From contig LNFF01000009.1 of the NCBI GenBank assembly GCA_001464585.1, forward strand, positions 1 to 64,000: a stretch of DNA of 64,000 nt, read 5' to 3'. This document shows, piece after piece, positions 7,062 through 16,017 of this stretch. Below the pieces are notes generated by a model. The model ran no database searches and was not told where the DNA came from. It saw nothing but the letters and a program-made list of their open reading frames with translations. Within the stretch, counting starts at the first letter, position 1. The number at the start of each line of letters is the position of its first letter. This DNA comes from Gammaproteobacteria bacterium Ga0077554 (GTDB lineage Bacteria > Pseudomonadota > Gammaproteobacteria > Ga0077554 > Ga007554). A program made the position numbers and the translations under genes.

Positions 7062-8327
7062 TTAGAGTGACTTTGGCACGCCGCCTAATTTAGCAGATAA
7101 ATTGGCAATGCGCACCGGGGCGGGCGGGTGTGAGTCATGATACGCCGAATAGAGCGGATCCGGGGTGAGGGTGGCGGCGTTTTCTTTATACAGTTTTACC
7201 AGTGCCTGCACCAGATCGGCCGGGTTGGTCTGGGTCGCGGCAAAGTCATCGGCCTCAAACTCGTGTTTACGCATTAAATACGCGCTCAGCGGTTGCGCAA
7301 AAAACGTGAACACGGGCAATACCAGCAGAAACAGCACCAGTGCGATATAAGAAGACGCTTGCGTCACCCCCAGGCTGGTATAAAACCACGGCTGGGTCAT
7401 CAGCCAACCCAGCACGGCGAGGCTGATCAAGGTCATCACGGCGGTCGCCGCAATGCGTTTGTGAATGTGGCGACGTTTGAAATGTCCCAGTTCATGCGCC
7501 AGCACCGCCTCAATCTCATCCGGCGTGAGCGAGTTGAGCAGAGTGTCATAAAACACGATACGCTTGTTGGCGCCCAAGCCCGTAAAGTAAGCGTTACCGT
7601 GCCCGGAGCGGCGTGAGCCGTCCATCACAAAAATACCCTGGCCCGCAGTAAATCCATTTTTTTGCAAGAGCGCCATCACGCGCTGCCGCAACTCACCGTC
7701 TTGCAGCGGCGTAAAGCGGTTGAAGAGCGGAGCAATCAGCGCGGGATACGCCCACATCATCAACAGCATAAAACCCATCCACGCCGCCCAGGTCGTCAGC
7801 CACCACCACCCGCCACTGCTGTCCAGCAGCCACAATATCAGCGCGGCCAGCGGCGCGCCCAGCACAATCAGCAACACCGCCTGCTTGAAAATATCGCCCA
7901 GAAACAGGGTGGGGGTCGTGCGATTGAAGCCAAAGCGCTGTTCCAATTTAAAGGTATGATAAGCCGACAACGGTAATTCGAGGAGTTGCCCGATCAACAG
8001 CACGCTCAGTAACACGCCCACCCCGGTAACGAGCGGCGCAAGTTGCAGGCCACGCCAGCTTTCATCGAGCCATGCCAGCCCACCACCCAACGTCCAGATC
8101 AGCAGCAAGGCGGCGCTGATAAAAATATCAATCATCTCCAGGCGCGTTTTGGCAACCGTATAATCGGCGGCGCGCTGGTGATTTTCAGCGGTAATTTTAT
8201 CGCGGAACGCAACCGGCACTTGCTGGCGATGGCTTTGCACATGCACTTGATGGCGCCGCGCCAGCCACAGGCGTGTGCCCATGCTCATCGCCAAAGCGCC
8301 CAGGAAGATTATAGTAAACGTCGGCAT
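7062..8327 (-). CDS. M48 family integral-membrane metallopeptidase (Ste24-like)
   Basis: A 421-residue polytopic zinc protease related to CAAX prenyl protease 1/Ste24. The catalytic HELGH motif is at residues 278-282, and the third zinc ligand lies in EFEAD at 356-360. Several hydrophobic spans precede and surround the motif, placing the active site at the membrane. The opening MPTFTIIFLGALAM and the later YTVAKTRLEM are typical of the family. In bacteria the substrate is usually unknown, with membrane-protein quality control proposed. It is the first gene of the leftward operon continuing to 5756. Confidence 0.92.
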   Translation of the reverse strand: MPTFTIIFLGALAMSMGTRLWLARRHQVHVQSHRQQVPVAFRDKITAENHQRAADYTVAKTRLEMIDIFISAALLLIWTLGGGLAWLDESWRGLQLAPLVTGVGVLLSVLLIGQLLELPLSAYHTFKLEQRFGFNRTTPTLFLGDIFKQAVLLIVLGAPLAALILWLLDSSGGWWWLTTWAAWMGFMLLMMWAYPALIAPLFNRFTPLQDGELRQRVMALLQKNGFTAGQGIFVMDGSRRSGHGNAYFTGLGANKRIVFYDTLLNSLTPDEIEAVLAHELGHFKRRHIHKRIAATAVMTLISLAVLGWLMTQPWFYTSLGVTQASSYIALVLFLLVLPVFTFFAQPLSAYLMRKHEFEADDFAATQTNPADLVQALVKLYKENAATLTPDPLYSAYHDSHPPAPVRIANLSAKLGGVPKSL

Positions 8328-8425
8328 CAGGGGGTATCCATAAATAAAAAGTCAGATTTTCCTTCCAGCCTTGCTGCCCTTTAGCTAGAATGGGCGGATA
8401 TAAAACCCTAAGGAGTAATGACTGA

Positions 8426-8974
8426 ATGGCGCAAGATCCGAGCAACCTGATCTGGATCGACCTGGAAATGACCGGCCTGGATACAGAGCAGGATTATATC
8501 ATTGAGATCGCCACTGTCGTTACTGATAGTCACCTCAACGTGATTGCCGAAGGCCCGGTGCTGATCGTCCATCAAACCGCCGAGGTGTTAAATGGCATGG
8601 ATGCCTGGAACAAAGCCCAGCACGGCAAAACCGGCCTGATTGACAAGGTATTGTCCAGCCGTACCAATGAGATTGATGCCGAGCGCATGACGCTGGATTT
8701 CCTGAAAAAATACGTGCTGCCCAATAAATCCCCGATGTGTGGCAACAGCATTTGCCAGGATCGGCGCTTTTTACACCGGGGCATGCCGGAACTGGAGCGT
8801 TTTTTCCATTACCGCCACATTGACGTCAGCACCGTAAAAGAGCTGGCGCACCGCTGGGTGCCTAATATCGCAACAGCGTATACCAAAGAATCCAGCCACC
8901 GCGCGCTGGATGATATCCACGAGTCGATCCGCGAACTTAAATATTACCGCGAGCATTTGTTCAAGCTGTCGTAA
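8426..8974 (+). CDS. orn: Oligoribonuclease
   Basis: A 3'-5' exoribonuclease that degrades 2-5-nt RNAs and pGpG, completing mRNA turnover and c-di-GMP breakdown. It has the DEDDh exonuclease signature: D12 and E14 in [11 protein letters not shown], the middle Asp in [12 protein letters not shown], and His/Asp in [13 protein letters not shown]. The length of 182 residues is standard. AAGGAG lies about 10 bases upstream of the chosen ATG. It is divergent from the M48 protease gene. Confidence 0.97.
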   Translation: MAQDPSNLIWIDLEMTGLDTEQDYIIEIATVVTDSHLNVIAEGPVLIVHQTAEVLNGMDAWNKAQHGKTGLIDKVLSSRTNEIDAERMTLDFLKKYVLPNKSPMCGNSICQDRRFLHRGMPELERFFHYRHIDVSTVKELAHRWVPNIATAYTKESSHRALDDIHESIRELKYYREHLFKLS

Positions 8975-9035
8975 TATTTATCCATTTATTTCAAAATTTT
9001 ATGGGTTATTTTTAAGGGGCGGGCACATCCGCCGT

Positions 9036-9135
9036 GTCATTCCGAACGCAGTGAGGAACCCTGGAAGATCTCTCAAAGATCTCTCACCTTCGTTCGAGAC
9101 TCGAGACAAGGATTTCTCTCTTCGGTCGAAATGAC
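9036..9135. repeat. Dispersed palindromic repeat, type A
   Basis: It begins GTCATTCCGAACGCAGTGAG and ends CGGTCGAAATGAC, so the outer ends are inverted copies (GTCATT/AATGAC). Inside it has repeated AAGATCTCTCA strings and ACAAGGATTTCTC. It sits between orn and tpiA. Relatives are annotated at the other type A positions in this window. Confidence 0.85.
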
Positions 9136-9188
9136 AGTAGGCTTGCACAGCCGTAGGGTTGCGGCCAGGTTTCAGCTACGTGTTAAAA

Positions 9189-9218
9189 TTGACCTGCCAT
9201 GCCGGTCTCTGTTAAGAT
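9189..9218 (+). promoter_or_regulatory. Predicted promoter of tpiA
   Basis: TTGACC (9189-9194) is separated by 18 bases from TAAGAT (9213-9218), giving a start near 9225, about 27 bases before the tpiA ATG. The match is moderate. Confidence 0.45.
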
Positions 9219-9251
9219 TCCGCGCTTATTTTGCAAACTTATTGGGGTAGA

Positions 9252-10037
9252 ATGATGCGGCAGTCACTGGTCGCCGGAAATTGGAAAATGCACGGCTCAC
9301 GGGCCAGCGCCAGAGATCTCGTAGAAGGCGTCAAGGCAGGCATTAGCGATGGTATTTCGGGTGCCCCAGGTGATCAGCGCGGCGTTCAGGTAGTAATTTG
9401 TCCTCCTTTTGTCTATCTTGCTGACTGCACTGCGCTGCTGAAGGGGAGCGCCATCGCATTGGGGGCGCAAAACCTGTATCATGCTCCCGCAGGGGCGTAT
9501 ACTGGCGAGATATCTGCGGCCATGCTGGTGGATTTTCAGTGCCGCTATGTGATTGTCGGCCACTCTGAGCGCCGCGCCCTGTTTGGCGAAAGCGACGACG
9601 AGGTGGCGCACAAGGTTATCGCTGCTGCCAAAGCCGGTCTGACACCGATATTATGTGTCGGCGAACAGTTGGGTGAGCGTGAAGCTGGCCGCACCGAAGA
9701 AGTGGTGGCGCGTCAACTGGACGCCGTATTGCACAGTTTGGGCGGGATGGCAGCACTCGGTCACGCCGTAATTGCCTACGAGCCCGTGTGGGCAATAGGC
9801 ACCGGCATGACCGCCAGCCCGCAACAGGCGCAAGACGTACACGCTTTTATCCGGCAGCGCCTTGCGCAGCATAACGCGGGCCTGGCGGATAAGATCCAGT
9901 TGCTGTATGGCGGCAGCGTCAAGGCGGCTAATGCAGTAGAACTGTTCAGCATGCCGGATATTGACGGCGGCTTGATCGGGGGGGCATCCCTGCAGGTTTC
10001 GGAATTTCTGGCAATTTGCCGGGCGGCGGCGGGTTAA
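9252..10037 (+). CDS. tpiA: Triosephosphate isomerase
   Basis: Interconverts dihydroxyacetone phosphate and glyceraldehyde-3-phosphate in the cytoplasm (glycolysis and gluconeogenesis). Family motifs are all present: GNWKMHG near the N-terminus, GHSERR with the electrophilic His, AYEPVWAIGTG with the catalytic Glu, and YGGSVKAAN in the phosphate-binding loop. I start at the ATG at 9252 (ATGATG; either codon possible) rather than the in-frame TTG at 9231, giving 261 residues. It is followed by secG after 59 bases, a common gene order in Proteobacteria. Confidence 0.96.
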   Translation: MMRQSLVAGNWKMHGSRASARDLVEGVKAGISDGISGAPGDQRGVQVVICPPFVYLADCTALLKGSAIALGAQNLYHAPAGAYTGEISAAMLVDFQCRYVIVGHSERRALFGESDDEVAHKVIAAAKAGLTPILCVGEQLGEREAGRTEEVVARQLDAVLHSLGGMAALGHAVIAYEPVWAIGTGMTASPQQAQDVHAFIRQRLAQHNAGLADKIQLLYGGSVKAANAVELFSMPDIDGGLIGGASLQVSEFLAICRAAAG

Positions 10038-10096
10038 TATAGCGGTTATTATAGTAAGGCCTGTCATGGTTTATGGATTTTTTGGCGTAATATGAA

Positions 10097-10471
10097 ATGG
10101 TAACGATTATCCTGGTTGTACATATAGTAATAGCAATTGCCCTGGTGGTGCTGGTGCTGATCCAGCAAGGCAAAGGCGCTGATATCGGCGCCGCGTTTGG
10201 CAGCGGCGCCTCGCAAACCGTCTTCGGCAGTCGCGGTTCCGCATCGTTTTTGACGCGCACCACGGCAGGGCTGGCAGCAGGATTTTTTATTACCAGCCTG
10301 TCACTGGCCTATATTTCGGGAAATAGAACTGATGCAAAAAGCGTGACCGATATTACGGCGCCTGCCAAGGTTTCGGATTTGCCCACCCTGCCTTCGGGCA
10401 TGGCGCCGCCAGCGAGCGCCCCAGCGCAGCCTGCCGCGCCGTCCGATGTTCCGGTAGTGCCGGGCAAGTAA
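10097..10471 (+). CDS. secG: Preprotein translocase subunit SecG
   Basis: A small membrane subunit of the SecYEG channel. It has two transmembrane helices (about residues 2-22 and 55-75) separated by the conserved loop IQQGKGADIGAAFGSGASQT and VFGSRGSA. A low-complexity Pro/Ala tail of about 45 residues follows, variable in this family. Total length is 124 residues. It lies in the classical tpiA-secG-tRNA-Leu order. Confidence 0.95.
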   Translation: MVTIILVVHIVIAIALVVLVLIQQGKGADIGAAFGSGASQTVFGSRGSASFLTRTTAGLAAGFFITSLSLAYISGNRTDAKSVTDITAPAKVSDLPTLPSGMAPPASAPAQPAAPSDVPVVPGK

Positions 10472-10554
10472 TGTTACAACTTGTCCTTTTCCGCAGTGTG
10501 AAAGGGTAACTGCGAGATATCCGTATGTCACGGCTATGCCTAAATATTTAAAGG

Positions 10555-10581
10555 AACCTCTATATATTTCAGAGGTCTTTT
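10555..10581 (+). terminator. Probable terminator after secG
   Basis: ACCTCT and AGAGGT form a 6-bp stem around a 9-base loop, followed by CTTTT. It lies between secG and the tRNA and would separate them. The stem is short, so confidence is moderate. Confidence 0.5.
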
Positions 10582-10597
10582 AAATTCAAAATTTAAA

Positions 10598-10682
10598 GCC
10601 GATGTGGTGGAATTGGTAGACACGCCACCTTGAGGTGGTGGTGGCGCAAGCTGTGCCGGTTCGAGTCCGGCCATCGGTACCA
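10598..10682 (+). tRNA. tRNA-Leu, anticodon GAG
   Basis: An 85-nt class II tRNA including an encoded CCA. The acceptor arms GCCGATG (10598-10604) and CATCGGT (10672-10678) pair, with one G-U at the end. The anticodon stem CCACC/GGTGG encloses the loop TTGAGGT, giving anticodon GAG (reads CUU/CUC). A variable arm and the T-arm GCCGG-TTCGAGT-CCGGC are visible. Confidence 0.96.
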
Positions 10683-10708
10683 TTTAAAGACTCCAACGGA
10701 GTCCAAAT

Positions 10709-10752
10709 AAGGCCGCTAAGTCAAGTAAATACAAGACTTTCGGCCTTTTTTT
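10709..10752 (+). terminator. Terminator after tRNA-Leu
   Basis: AAGGCCG (10709-10715) pairs with CGGCCTT (10741-10747), and an inner AAGTC/GACTT extends the stem. A run of T follows (10746-10752). This is a good intrinsic terminator for the tRNA transcript. Confidence 0.8.
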
Positions 10753-11396
10753 CGTCCGGAGTAATCCAAGCAAGGCTATTGCAATCCGGGGTAATTGGGC
10801 GATGTAAGGGGCACCCCCAATGGCTTCACTGGCACGATGATTCGTAACGCCAAGCCGCGACTGCAGGCATGAATGACGCGCGAGATCCCCAGATCAACGC
10901 CGAGGGTGATGAAAGACGGATCATCGGCCTTACGCGCTTGTTCAATTTCTTCGGGTTTGGATCCCTCGTTACGCTCTCCCCGCAGCTTGCTGCGTTTACT
11001 GTCATCCCGAACGAAGTGAGGGATCTTGCTTAAGATTCCTCGCTGTGCCCGGAATGACAAGAAATACCCCGCAGCTTGCTGCGGGGATTTTTATTGAACA
11101 CTACCCACTCCTTGCGGATTAACACCCAGGACTTCGGCGATCCACCCACTCACCGCCATCACAAAAGCCTCAAACAGGAATGTACATCCGCTTCCCCCCA
11201 CGCGCAACCAACCTGTGAATGAGGTACAAGCTAACCCCGGCTAAAGGTGCCGCCGGTTTATAGAGGCGCATCAACCCCAGGATCAGCCGCTGGGCAGGGT
11301 CAGATTTTATCAAGATTCATATAACTTTAATATTTATCAGTTACATTCACAGGTTGTAGAAGACGAATGTGTATATTGAAGTTATAGGGATGATTG
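10753..11396. other. Gene-free stretch with repeat and possible gene remnants
   Basis: Apart from the composite repeat at 10943-11095, this holds no intact gene. On the minus strand, 10940-10776 reads as an open stretch (KADDPSFITLGVDLGISRVI and onward) joined to the repeat, and 11284-11160 reads as RLYKPAAPLAGVSLYLIHRL and onward before a stop. Both look like decayed coding pieces, but I cannot name a family. The region marks the border between the housekeeping block and the exopolysaccharide/PEP-CTERM block. Confidence 0.4.
10943..11095 (+). repeat. Composite repeat, long form with built-in terminator hairpin
   Basis: Three modules in order: a left part starting TTTCTTCGGGTTTGG with TACGCTCTCCCCGCAGCTTG; a type A core GTCATCCCGAACG...CGGAATGAC; and a right part in which CCCCGCAGC-TT-GCTGCGGGG (11067-11086) is followed by ATTTTTATT. 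The right part is itself a good intrinsic terminator on this strand. Close copies are at 45162-45328 and, inverted, at 32741-32932; a copy without the right part is at 59384-59483. Confidence 0.85.
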
Positions 11397-12863
11397 ATGA
11401 ACAAGCCTATCATCGCGCAACAGAGTAACCACCCTTATGGATCGTTCAGAGACATGCCTGACCGGCTGCGGATAAGTGCGAATGTACCGACCCCTTCCCT
11501 GGTAGCGCTTCTTGAATATCTTCTTGATCCTTTTATAACAATTTTATCATTGTTTGTAATTGTCCATGCCTATCAGATTCCTTTTGAAGGGTCTTATGTT
11601 GTATTGACGATCATTGTTTTCCTTATTTCATGCGTCATATTTGAGCAATCGGATATTTGCCGGTCGTGGCTTTATACGGGTTTATGGAGTAGAGGCCGCA
11701 GCATATTTATCTCATGGATTTTTCTCGCGGGAATTTTGTTGTTCCTGGGTTATGCAACAAAATCTTCTGATGAATTTTCCAGGCGAGTGGTATTTACATG
11801 GTTGCTTGTCACGCCGCCATTAATTTTGCTTGGCAATGCCGTGGCGAGAGTGCTGGTTTCCAAGTTTTTTCAACTGGGAAAAAATACCCGGTCGGTGGTG
11901 ATTGTGGCAGTGAATGGCGCCAGCCGGAGACTTGCCGAGGTCATCAACGGCAATCCTCGATTGGGCATGTCGCTGAAAGGATATTTTGATGATCGTGAGG
12001 TGGGCCGTCTTGATACCACGGGTGAGGGTCAACTGCTGGGATCTTTAAATGATTTGGTGAGTTACATTGCCTCCCACAAGATAGACGTTATTTATATCGC
12101 GCTGCCCATGGTGCAACAGAAGCGTATCATGACTCTTCTGCATAATTTACGTGATACCACCGCCTCGGTTTATTTTGTGCCGGATATATCTTTCTTTGAT
12201 TTGATTCAGGCGCGCATGGGCGAGATCAGTGGTATCCCCGTCGTGTCAGTGTGTGAAACACCATTTCATGGCATGAATTCGGTTCTTAAACGATTATTCG
12301 ACCTGGTTTTTTCCAGCATCGTTTTGATATTGCTTTTGCCTGTAATGTTGCTGCTCGCAGTGGGCGTAAAGCTGAGTTCCCCTGGCCCCGTGTTGTTTCG
12401 CCAGCGTCGCTACGGACTGGATGGGGAAGAAATTGTGGTCTATAAGTTTCGCACCATGACGGTATGTGAAGATGGCGCCAGGATTCATCAAGCAACACGT
12501 TATGACAAGCGCACCACCCCCTTGGGTGCCTTTTTGCGACGTACCTCGCTTGATGAATTGCCGCAGTTTATCAATGTGCTGCAAGGCCGCATGAGCGTGG
12601 TGGGTCCCCGGCCGCATGCTGTCGCGCATAATGAAATGTACAGAAAGCTGATCAGTGGCTATATGCTCCGTCATAAAGTCAAGCCTGGCATTACTGGGTG
12701 GGCGCAGGTAAACGGATTGCGTGGCGAGACGGAGAATCTCGAAAAAATGCAGTCCCGCATTGATTATGATCTCGATTACCTCAGGCATTGGTCGATTGAT
12801 ATGGATATAAAAATCATATTCAAAACAGTACTGCTGGTTTTAAGGGATCGCAATGCTTATTAG
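11397..12863 (+). CDS. Undecaprenyl-phosphate sugar phosphotransferase (WcaJ-type)
   Basis: Initiates exopolysaccharide repeat-unit assembly by moving a sugar-1-phosphate, probably glucose, from a UDP-sugar to undecaprenyl phosphate at the inner membrane. The N-terminal half has about four hydrophobic spans (residues 35-150) and a Rossmann-like linker (VVIVAVNGASRRLAEV). The C-terminal catalytic domain has one membrane span, then YKFRTM, RRTSLDELPQ, MSVVGPRPH and VKPGITGWAQVNGLRGET. Length is about 488 residues, normal for the two-domain type. I use the ATG at 11397 behind AGGGA rather than the TTG at 11394. The next gene overlaps its 3' end by 11 bases. No glycosyltransferase, flippase or chain-length genes are in this window. 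Confidence 0.92.
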   Translation: MNKPIIAQQSNHPYGSFRDMPDRLRISANVPTPSLVALLEYLLDPFITILSLFVIVHAYQIPFEGSYVVLTIIVFLISCVIFEQSDICRSWLYTGLWSRGRSIFISWIFLAGILLFLGYATKSSDEFSRRVVFTWLLVTPPLILLGNAVARVLVSKFFQLGKNTRSVVIVAVNGASRRLAEVINGNPRLGMSLKGYFDDREVGRLDTTGEGQLLGSLNDLVSYIASHKIDVIYIALPMVQQKRIMTLLHNLRDTTASVYFVPDISFFDLIQARMGEISGIPVVSVCETPFHGMNSVLKRLFDLVFSSIVLILLLPVMLLLAVGVKLSSPGPVLFRQRRYGLDGEEIVVYKFRTMTVCEDGARIHQATRYDKRTTPLGAFLRRTSLDELPQFINVLQGRMSVVGPRPHAVAHNEMYRKLISGYMLRHKVKPGITGWAQVNGLRGETENLEKMQSRIDYDLDYLRHWSIDMDIKIIFKTVLLVLRDRNAY

Positions 12864-13644
12864 TTCTTTTGAAAACGTAACGCTTCCCATGCATCAAAAA
12901 CACGGGATGGATGATAATGAAATCAAGATACTCATGGCGGTGGTTGAATCATTGCTGCATATAAAAAATATACAGCAATTTATGGCGTGGGCGCAGGGAG
13001 AACTTCAAAGTATATTCCCCCATGAAATAATGCTTTCTTTCATGAAGGATTTTTTGAACGGCAAGACCTATAAAAATAAATTTTGCAGTATGTATGTGAG
13101 TGATGATTTATTTGAAAGCGTTTTATGCGGTAATGATGGCGTAATGGACAGGGTGATGGCGCTATGGCGAAGGTCGCTGGTACCCTGTTTGATAGATTCC
13201 AGCCAAGCCCCCACCTGTGGCGAAGAAAATATAGTGTCTGTCATACATAAATATGAATTGAGTAATATTGCCGGGCATGGCATGCACGATGTCAATGGCG
13301 AGATCCTGTCTTTTTTCAGTTTTCTGCGTATTCCGGGAGAAGTGAATGCCCGCCATGCCTATTTGTTGGAGATGTTAATTCCCTATGTGCATAAGGCGTT
13401 AATTCATGCCCTGGCATCAGGCCATGCCAATGAAAAAGACGCGCAATGCGGTAACCTCATAAGCCACAGAGAAAAGGAAATATTGCAATGGGTAAAAGTG
13501 GGGAAAAGCAACTGGGAGATAGCTATCATTCTTGAGATTAGCCCCTGTACCGTTAAAAATCATCTATACAACATCATCAAAAAAATGAGCGCGCAAAACC
13601 GCAGTCATGCAGTGGCAAAAGCGCTTAGATTAAATCTTATCTAA
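12853..13644 (+). CDS. epsA: EpsA-like LuxR-type transcriptional regulator
   Basis: A 263-residue regulator. The N-terminal about 190 residues resemble the sensing part of EpsA-type regulators found beside exopolysaccharide/PEP-CTERM loci. The C-terminal 60 residues form a LuxR/GerE helix-turn-helix (SHREKEILQWVKVGKSNWEI, then LEISPCTVKNHLYNIIKK). The gene overlaps the sugar transferase by 11 bases, implying coupled translation and a role in controlling polysaccharide or PEP-CTERM genes. No ligand can be inferred. The family assignment is from memory of EpsA in methylotrophic Betaproteobacteria. Confidence 0.8.
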   Translation: MLISSFENVTLPMHQKHGMDDNEIKILMAVVESLLHIKNIQQFMAWAQGELQSIFPHEIMLSFMKDFLNGKTYKNKFCSMYVSDDLFESVLCGNDGVMDRVMALWRRSLVPCLIDSSQAPTCGEENIVSVIHKYELSNIAGHGMHDVNGEILSFFSFLRIPGEVNARHAYLLEMLIPYVHKALIHALASGHANEKDAQCGNLISHREKEILQWVKVGKSNWEIAIILEISPCTVKNHLYNIIKKMSAQNRSHAVAKALRLNLI

Positions 13645-13795
13645 TGGATAGTTGCACATTCTGTACCCAAAAATAAAAGAGTTTCATGCTTCACTCCCAT
13701 CCTCATCCCGCTTAAAATAAAAAACTGTCGTTTTCCTGTAACACTTGCCAATTATAGTATTTCCATAAATCACTATTCTTTGAAGGAGAACGATT

Positions 13796-13969
13796 ATGGA
13801 AAATATACCTCTATTGTATGCGGGGATGGCCGACGAGTACGTTGATGACAGACCTTATGATCACATGGACGACGATGACGCTGAAAATGAAATGGAGATG
13901 TGGCTGGACGAGGATCTGTGTGTCTATTTGAACGGAAACGGAACTATCGTGCAGTATTTCATACATTAA
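13796..13969 (+). CDS. Small acidic protein, 57 residues
   Basis: A short frame starting ATG at 13796, six bases after a strong ribosome site (GAAGGAGA), and ending TAA at 13967-13969. The product is very acidic, with a central DHMDDDDAENEMEMWLDED segment, and has no signal peptide. It lies between the EpsA-like regulator and the PEP-CTERM protease on the same strand. I do not recognise a family. The strong ribosome site and strongly biased composition support it as real, but no homology can be checked here. Confidence 0.6.
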   Translation: MENIPLLYAGMADEYVDDRPYDHMDDDDAENEMEMWLDEDLCVYLNGNGTIVQYFIH

Positions 13970-14022
13970 GGGTGTTTGGCTGGTGGCTGGTTCCGCATTG
14001 CTCTGAATCTGGAGGATTCATC

Positions 14023-14973
14023 ATGAGAAATAGCCTTTTCGCCAATCTTATCCTGTTTTTCACCTTGCCAGTGCATGCTCTGGTCGGCGGCGCAGTGGAT
14101 CCTAACACTTCTGGCTCGCCATGGGCCGGGGTGGGTGCGGTCAACGTCAATGGCGGCACGTTTTCTGGCGCGCTGATCGATCGCCAGTATGTGCTGACTG
14201 CGGCGCATGTGGTGGGTGGGCATGTAAGTGCGCCCGGCAATGTCAGTTTTACGCTTAATGCTGACGACGCGGCAAGCCGTGTGATCACTGCCGAATCAAT
14301 TGTCGTGTTCCCCGGCTTCACCGGCACCACGCCGGGGTCTGACGGCGTGTGGCATGACGATCTCGCGTTGATCAAGCTTGCCGCCCCTGTTGACTCCAGC
14401 GTACCCGTCTATGGCTTGTACAACGGCGCGTTGGACGGGAAAACCGTGACGCTGGTTGGCTATGGTGGCAGCGGAAGCGGTGTGAACGGCACCACCCGCC
14501 CCGCCAGCGCCAACGTTAAGCGTGTCGGGCAGAACCGCGTCGATAAAATTCTGGCCGATGACGACGGCGGTGACCAGGCTGAAATATTCCTGTTTGATTT
14601 CGATGGGCCGGACGCTTCCAGCAATGTATTTGGACTGCCCCGCCGGGCCAATTTCACGCTGGGAGCCACCGTTGAAGCCCAGTTTGCCAGCGGTGATTCC
14701 GGCAGCCCGGTATTCGTCAACGACGATGGCGTGTGGAAGATCGCGGGTATCGCGGCGTTCAACGGCAGTGTCACTGGCTTGCCAGGTAGCAATGTACGGT
14801 TCGGTTCACTCGGCGGCGGCACTATCGTGGCGCCTTATCTTCCCTGGATTACATCGACACTGGTTCCCCCGCTGGTAACTCCGGTGCCCGAGCCTCATGC
14901 CTGGTTATTGCTGCTGGTTGGGATGGGGTTGGTGGGAGCAACCAAGCTCTCGTTTCCGGCTCCTATCAAATAA
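14023..14973 (+). CDS. Trypsin-like (S1) serine protease with PEP-CTERM sorting signal
   Basis: An exported serine protease. I start at the ATG at 14023, behind GGAGGA, giving 316 residues with a signal peptide ending near PVHA. The catalytic triad is visible: H62 in LTAAHVV, D113 in DDLALIKL, S226 in GDSGSP. The C-terminus has a PEP-CTERM signal: VPEPHAW, a hydrophobic helix (LLLLVGMGLVGAT) and a short tail. The tail lacks a clear Arg cluster (ends FPAPIK), so sorting may be atypical. An exosortase would be expected elsewhere in the genome; none is in this window. Confidence 0.9.
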   Translation: MRNSLFANLILFFTLPVHALVGGAVDPNTSGSPWAGVGAVNVNGGTFSGALIDRQYVLTAAHVVGGHVSAPGNVSFTLNADDAASRVITAESIVVFPGFTGTTPGSDGVWHDDLALIKLAAPVDSSVPVYGLYNGALDGKTVTLVGYGGSGSGVNGTTRPASANVKRVGQNRVDKILADDDGGDQAEIFLFDFDGPDASSNVFGLPRRANFTLGATVEAQFASGDSGSPVFVNDDGVWKIAGIAAFNGSVTGLPGSNVRFGSLGGGTIVAPYLPWITSTLVPPLVTPVPEPHAWLLLLVGMGLVGATKLSFPAPIK

Positions 14974-15177
14974 GAATATATAAATCAATAGGCCGAATAG
15001 CCTATATAAATTGACGGAACTAACACACAAACGTAACACAACTTTGAGACGATGCACTGGTGGAACAAATTCAGGCGTGCAAGGGCAAGCTCCAAGGGGA
15101 GTTGGGATTTATAACGGGTAAATTATTTTTCTGTGATGGATGTTTTTTTGTTAAGCAATTAATAGGGAGATCTTTAA

Positions 15178-16017
15178 ATGAATAAAATTAAATCTTTAGC
15201 AGTTGCAGTAGCCTTGGCTATTACAGCGGGTTCGGCTCACGCCGATATTGCTGACGCCACCACCGGTAACGGCGAGTTGTTCTTGGCAGTATATGATCCT
15301 GTTGCCAAAGTGTCGTATATACGTGACTTAAGTATTTTCATGGATGATTTCCTGCCTACCAGTACAGCGTCTGCCCCCGGCACAACATTGACTTTTTCGG
15401 CCGATAGCCTGTTGACCAGTACCTTTGGTAGCCAGCTTTCCAGCAATCCTTCCAGCCTGAGTTGGATGGTAGGGGCGATGGATAGTACTGGTTCCGGCGC
15501 CAATGGTCAGCGTTATCTCAGCACCACCAATGCCAGTTTGACCACGGTGAAGACCCAGTCCAATGCTCAGCTTACTCAATTTGGTGTTTCCAATGATTTT
15601 CTCACTGCTAGCAATGGGAATTTACCTGGCGCGTTTGGTGATGTTGCCGCTGCGGGCTCCGCAACTGCGGTAGTGGGTGATGGTTTCGCCTATTTCGAAA
15701 ATGGCATGGGGCCTAGATGGGTGAATAAGTCGGTGTTCGATGCCACAGCTCCAGTGGGACAAAGCATGGACTTTTTCTTTTTGACGCCCAGCAGCACTTC
15801 TGGTTTGGCCAAGGCCAATGTGACCCAATACGGTTTTGCTGATCCCAACGATTTACTAGTACCTAATGGCAAGACCTTTGAAGCTTCCACCTGGACACTG
15901 GGTACTGATGGCACGATGACCTATGTTGCGGCTGTGCCCGAAGCTGAAACCTGGGCCTTGTTTGCCGCAGGGCTGCTGATGGTGGGCGCTGTAGCGCGTC
16001 GTAAAATGTCTGCCTAA
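15178..16017 (+). CDS. PEP-CTERM protein of unknown function
   Basis: A 279-residue exported protein. A signal peptide (residues 1-22, cleavage at SAHA) is followed by a Ser/Thr/Gly-rich low-complexity domain with no recognised fold. The C-terminus is a PEP-CTERM tripartite signal: VPEAETW (a VPEA variant of the usual VPEP), the helix ALFAAGLLMVGAVA and the basic tail RRKMSA. An AGGGAGA ribosome site lies upstream. It is probably a surface or extracellular-matrix protein processed by an exosortase. A weak hairpin lies downstream at about 16028-16058 (GCGTC/GACGC). Confidence 0.85.
   Translation: MNKIKSLAVAVALAITAGSAHADIADATTGNGELFLAVYDPVAKVSYIRDLSIFMDDFLPTSTASAPGTTLTFSADSLLTSTFGSQLSSNPSSLSWMVGAMDSTGSGANGQRYLSTTNASLTTVKTQSNAQLTQFGVSNDFLTASNGNLPGAFGDVAAAGSATAVVGDGFAYFENGMGPRWVNKSVFDATAPVGQSMDFFFLTPSSTSGLAKANVTQYGFADPNDLLVPNGKTFEASTWTLGTDGTMTYVAAVPEAETWALFAAGLLMVGAVARRKMSA

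Noticed and set aside
10776-11060. Leftward 94-codon frame after the tRNA
   Set aside because: Its first part is the dispersed repeat read as protein and the rest has no recognisable family; at best it is a gene remnant.
11100-11290. Possible remnant of a small phage-like regulator on the minus strand
   Set aside because: The open stretch ending GGKRMYIPV faintly recalls Mor-type regulators, but it is broken by a stop and too short to support.
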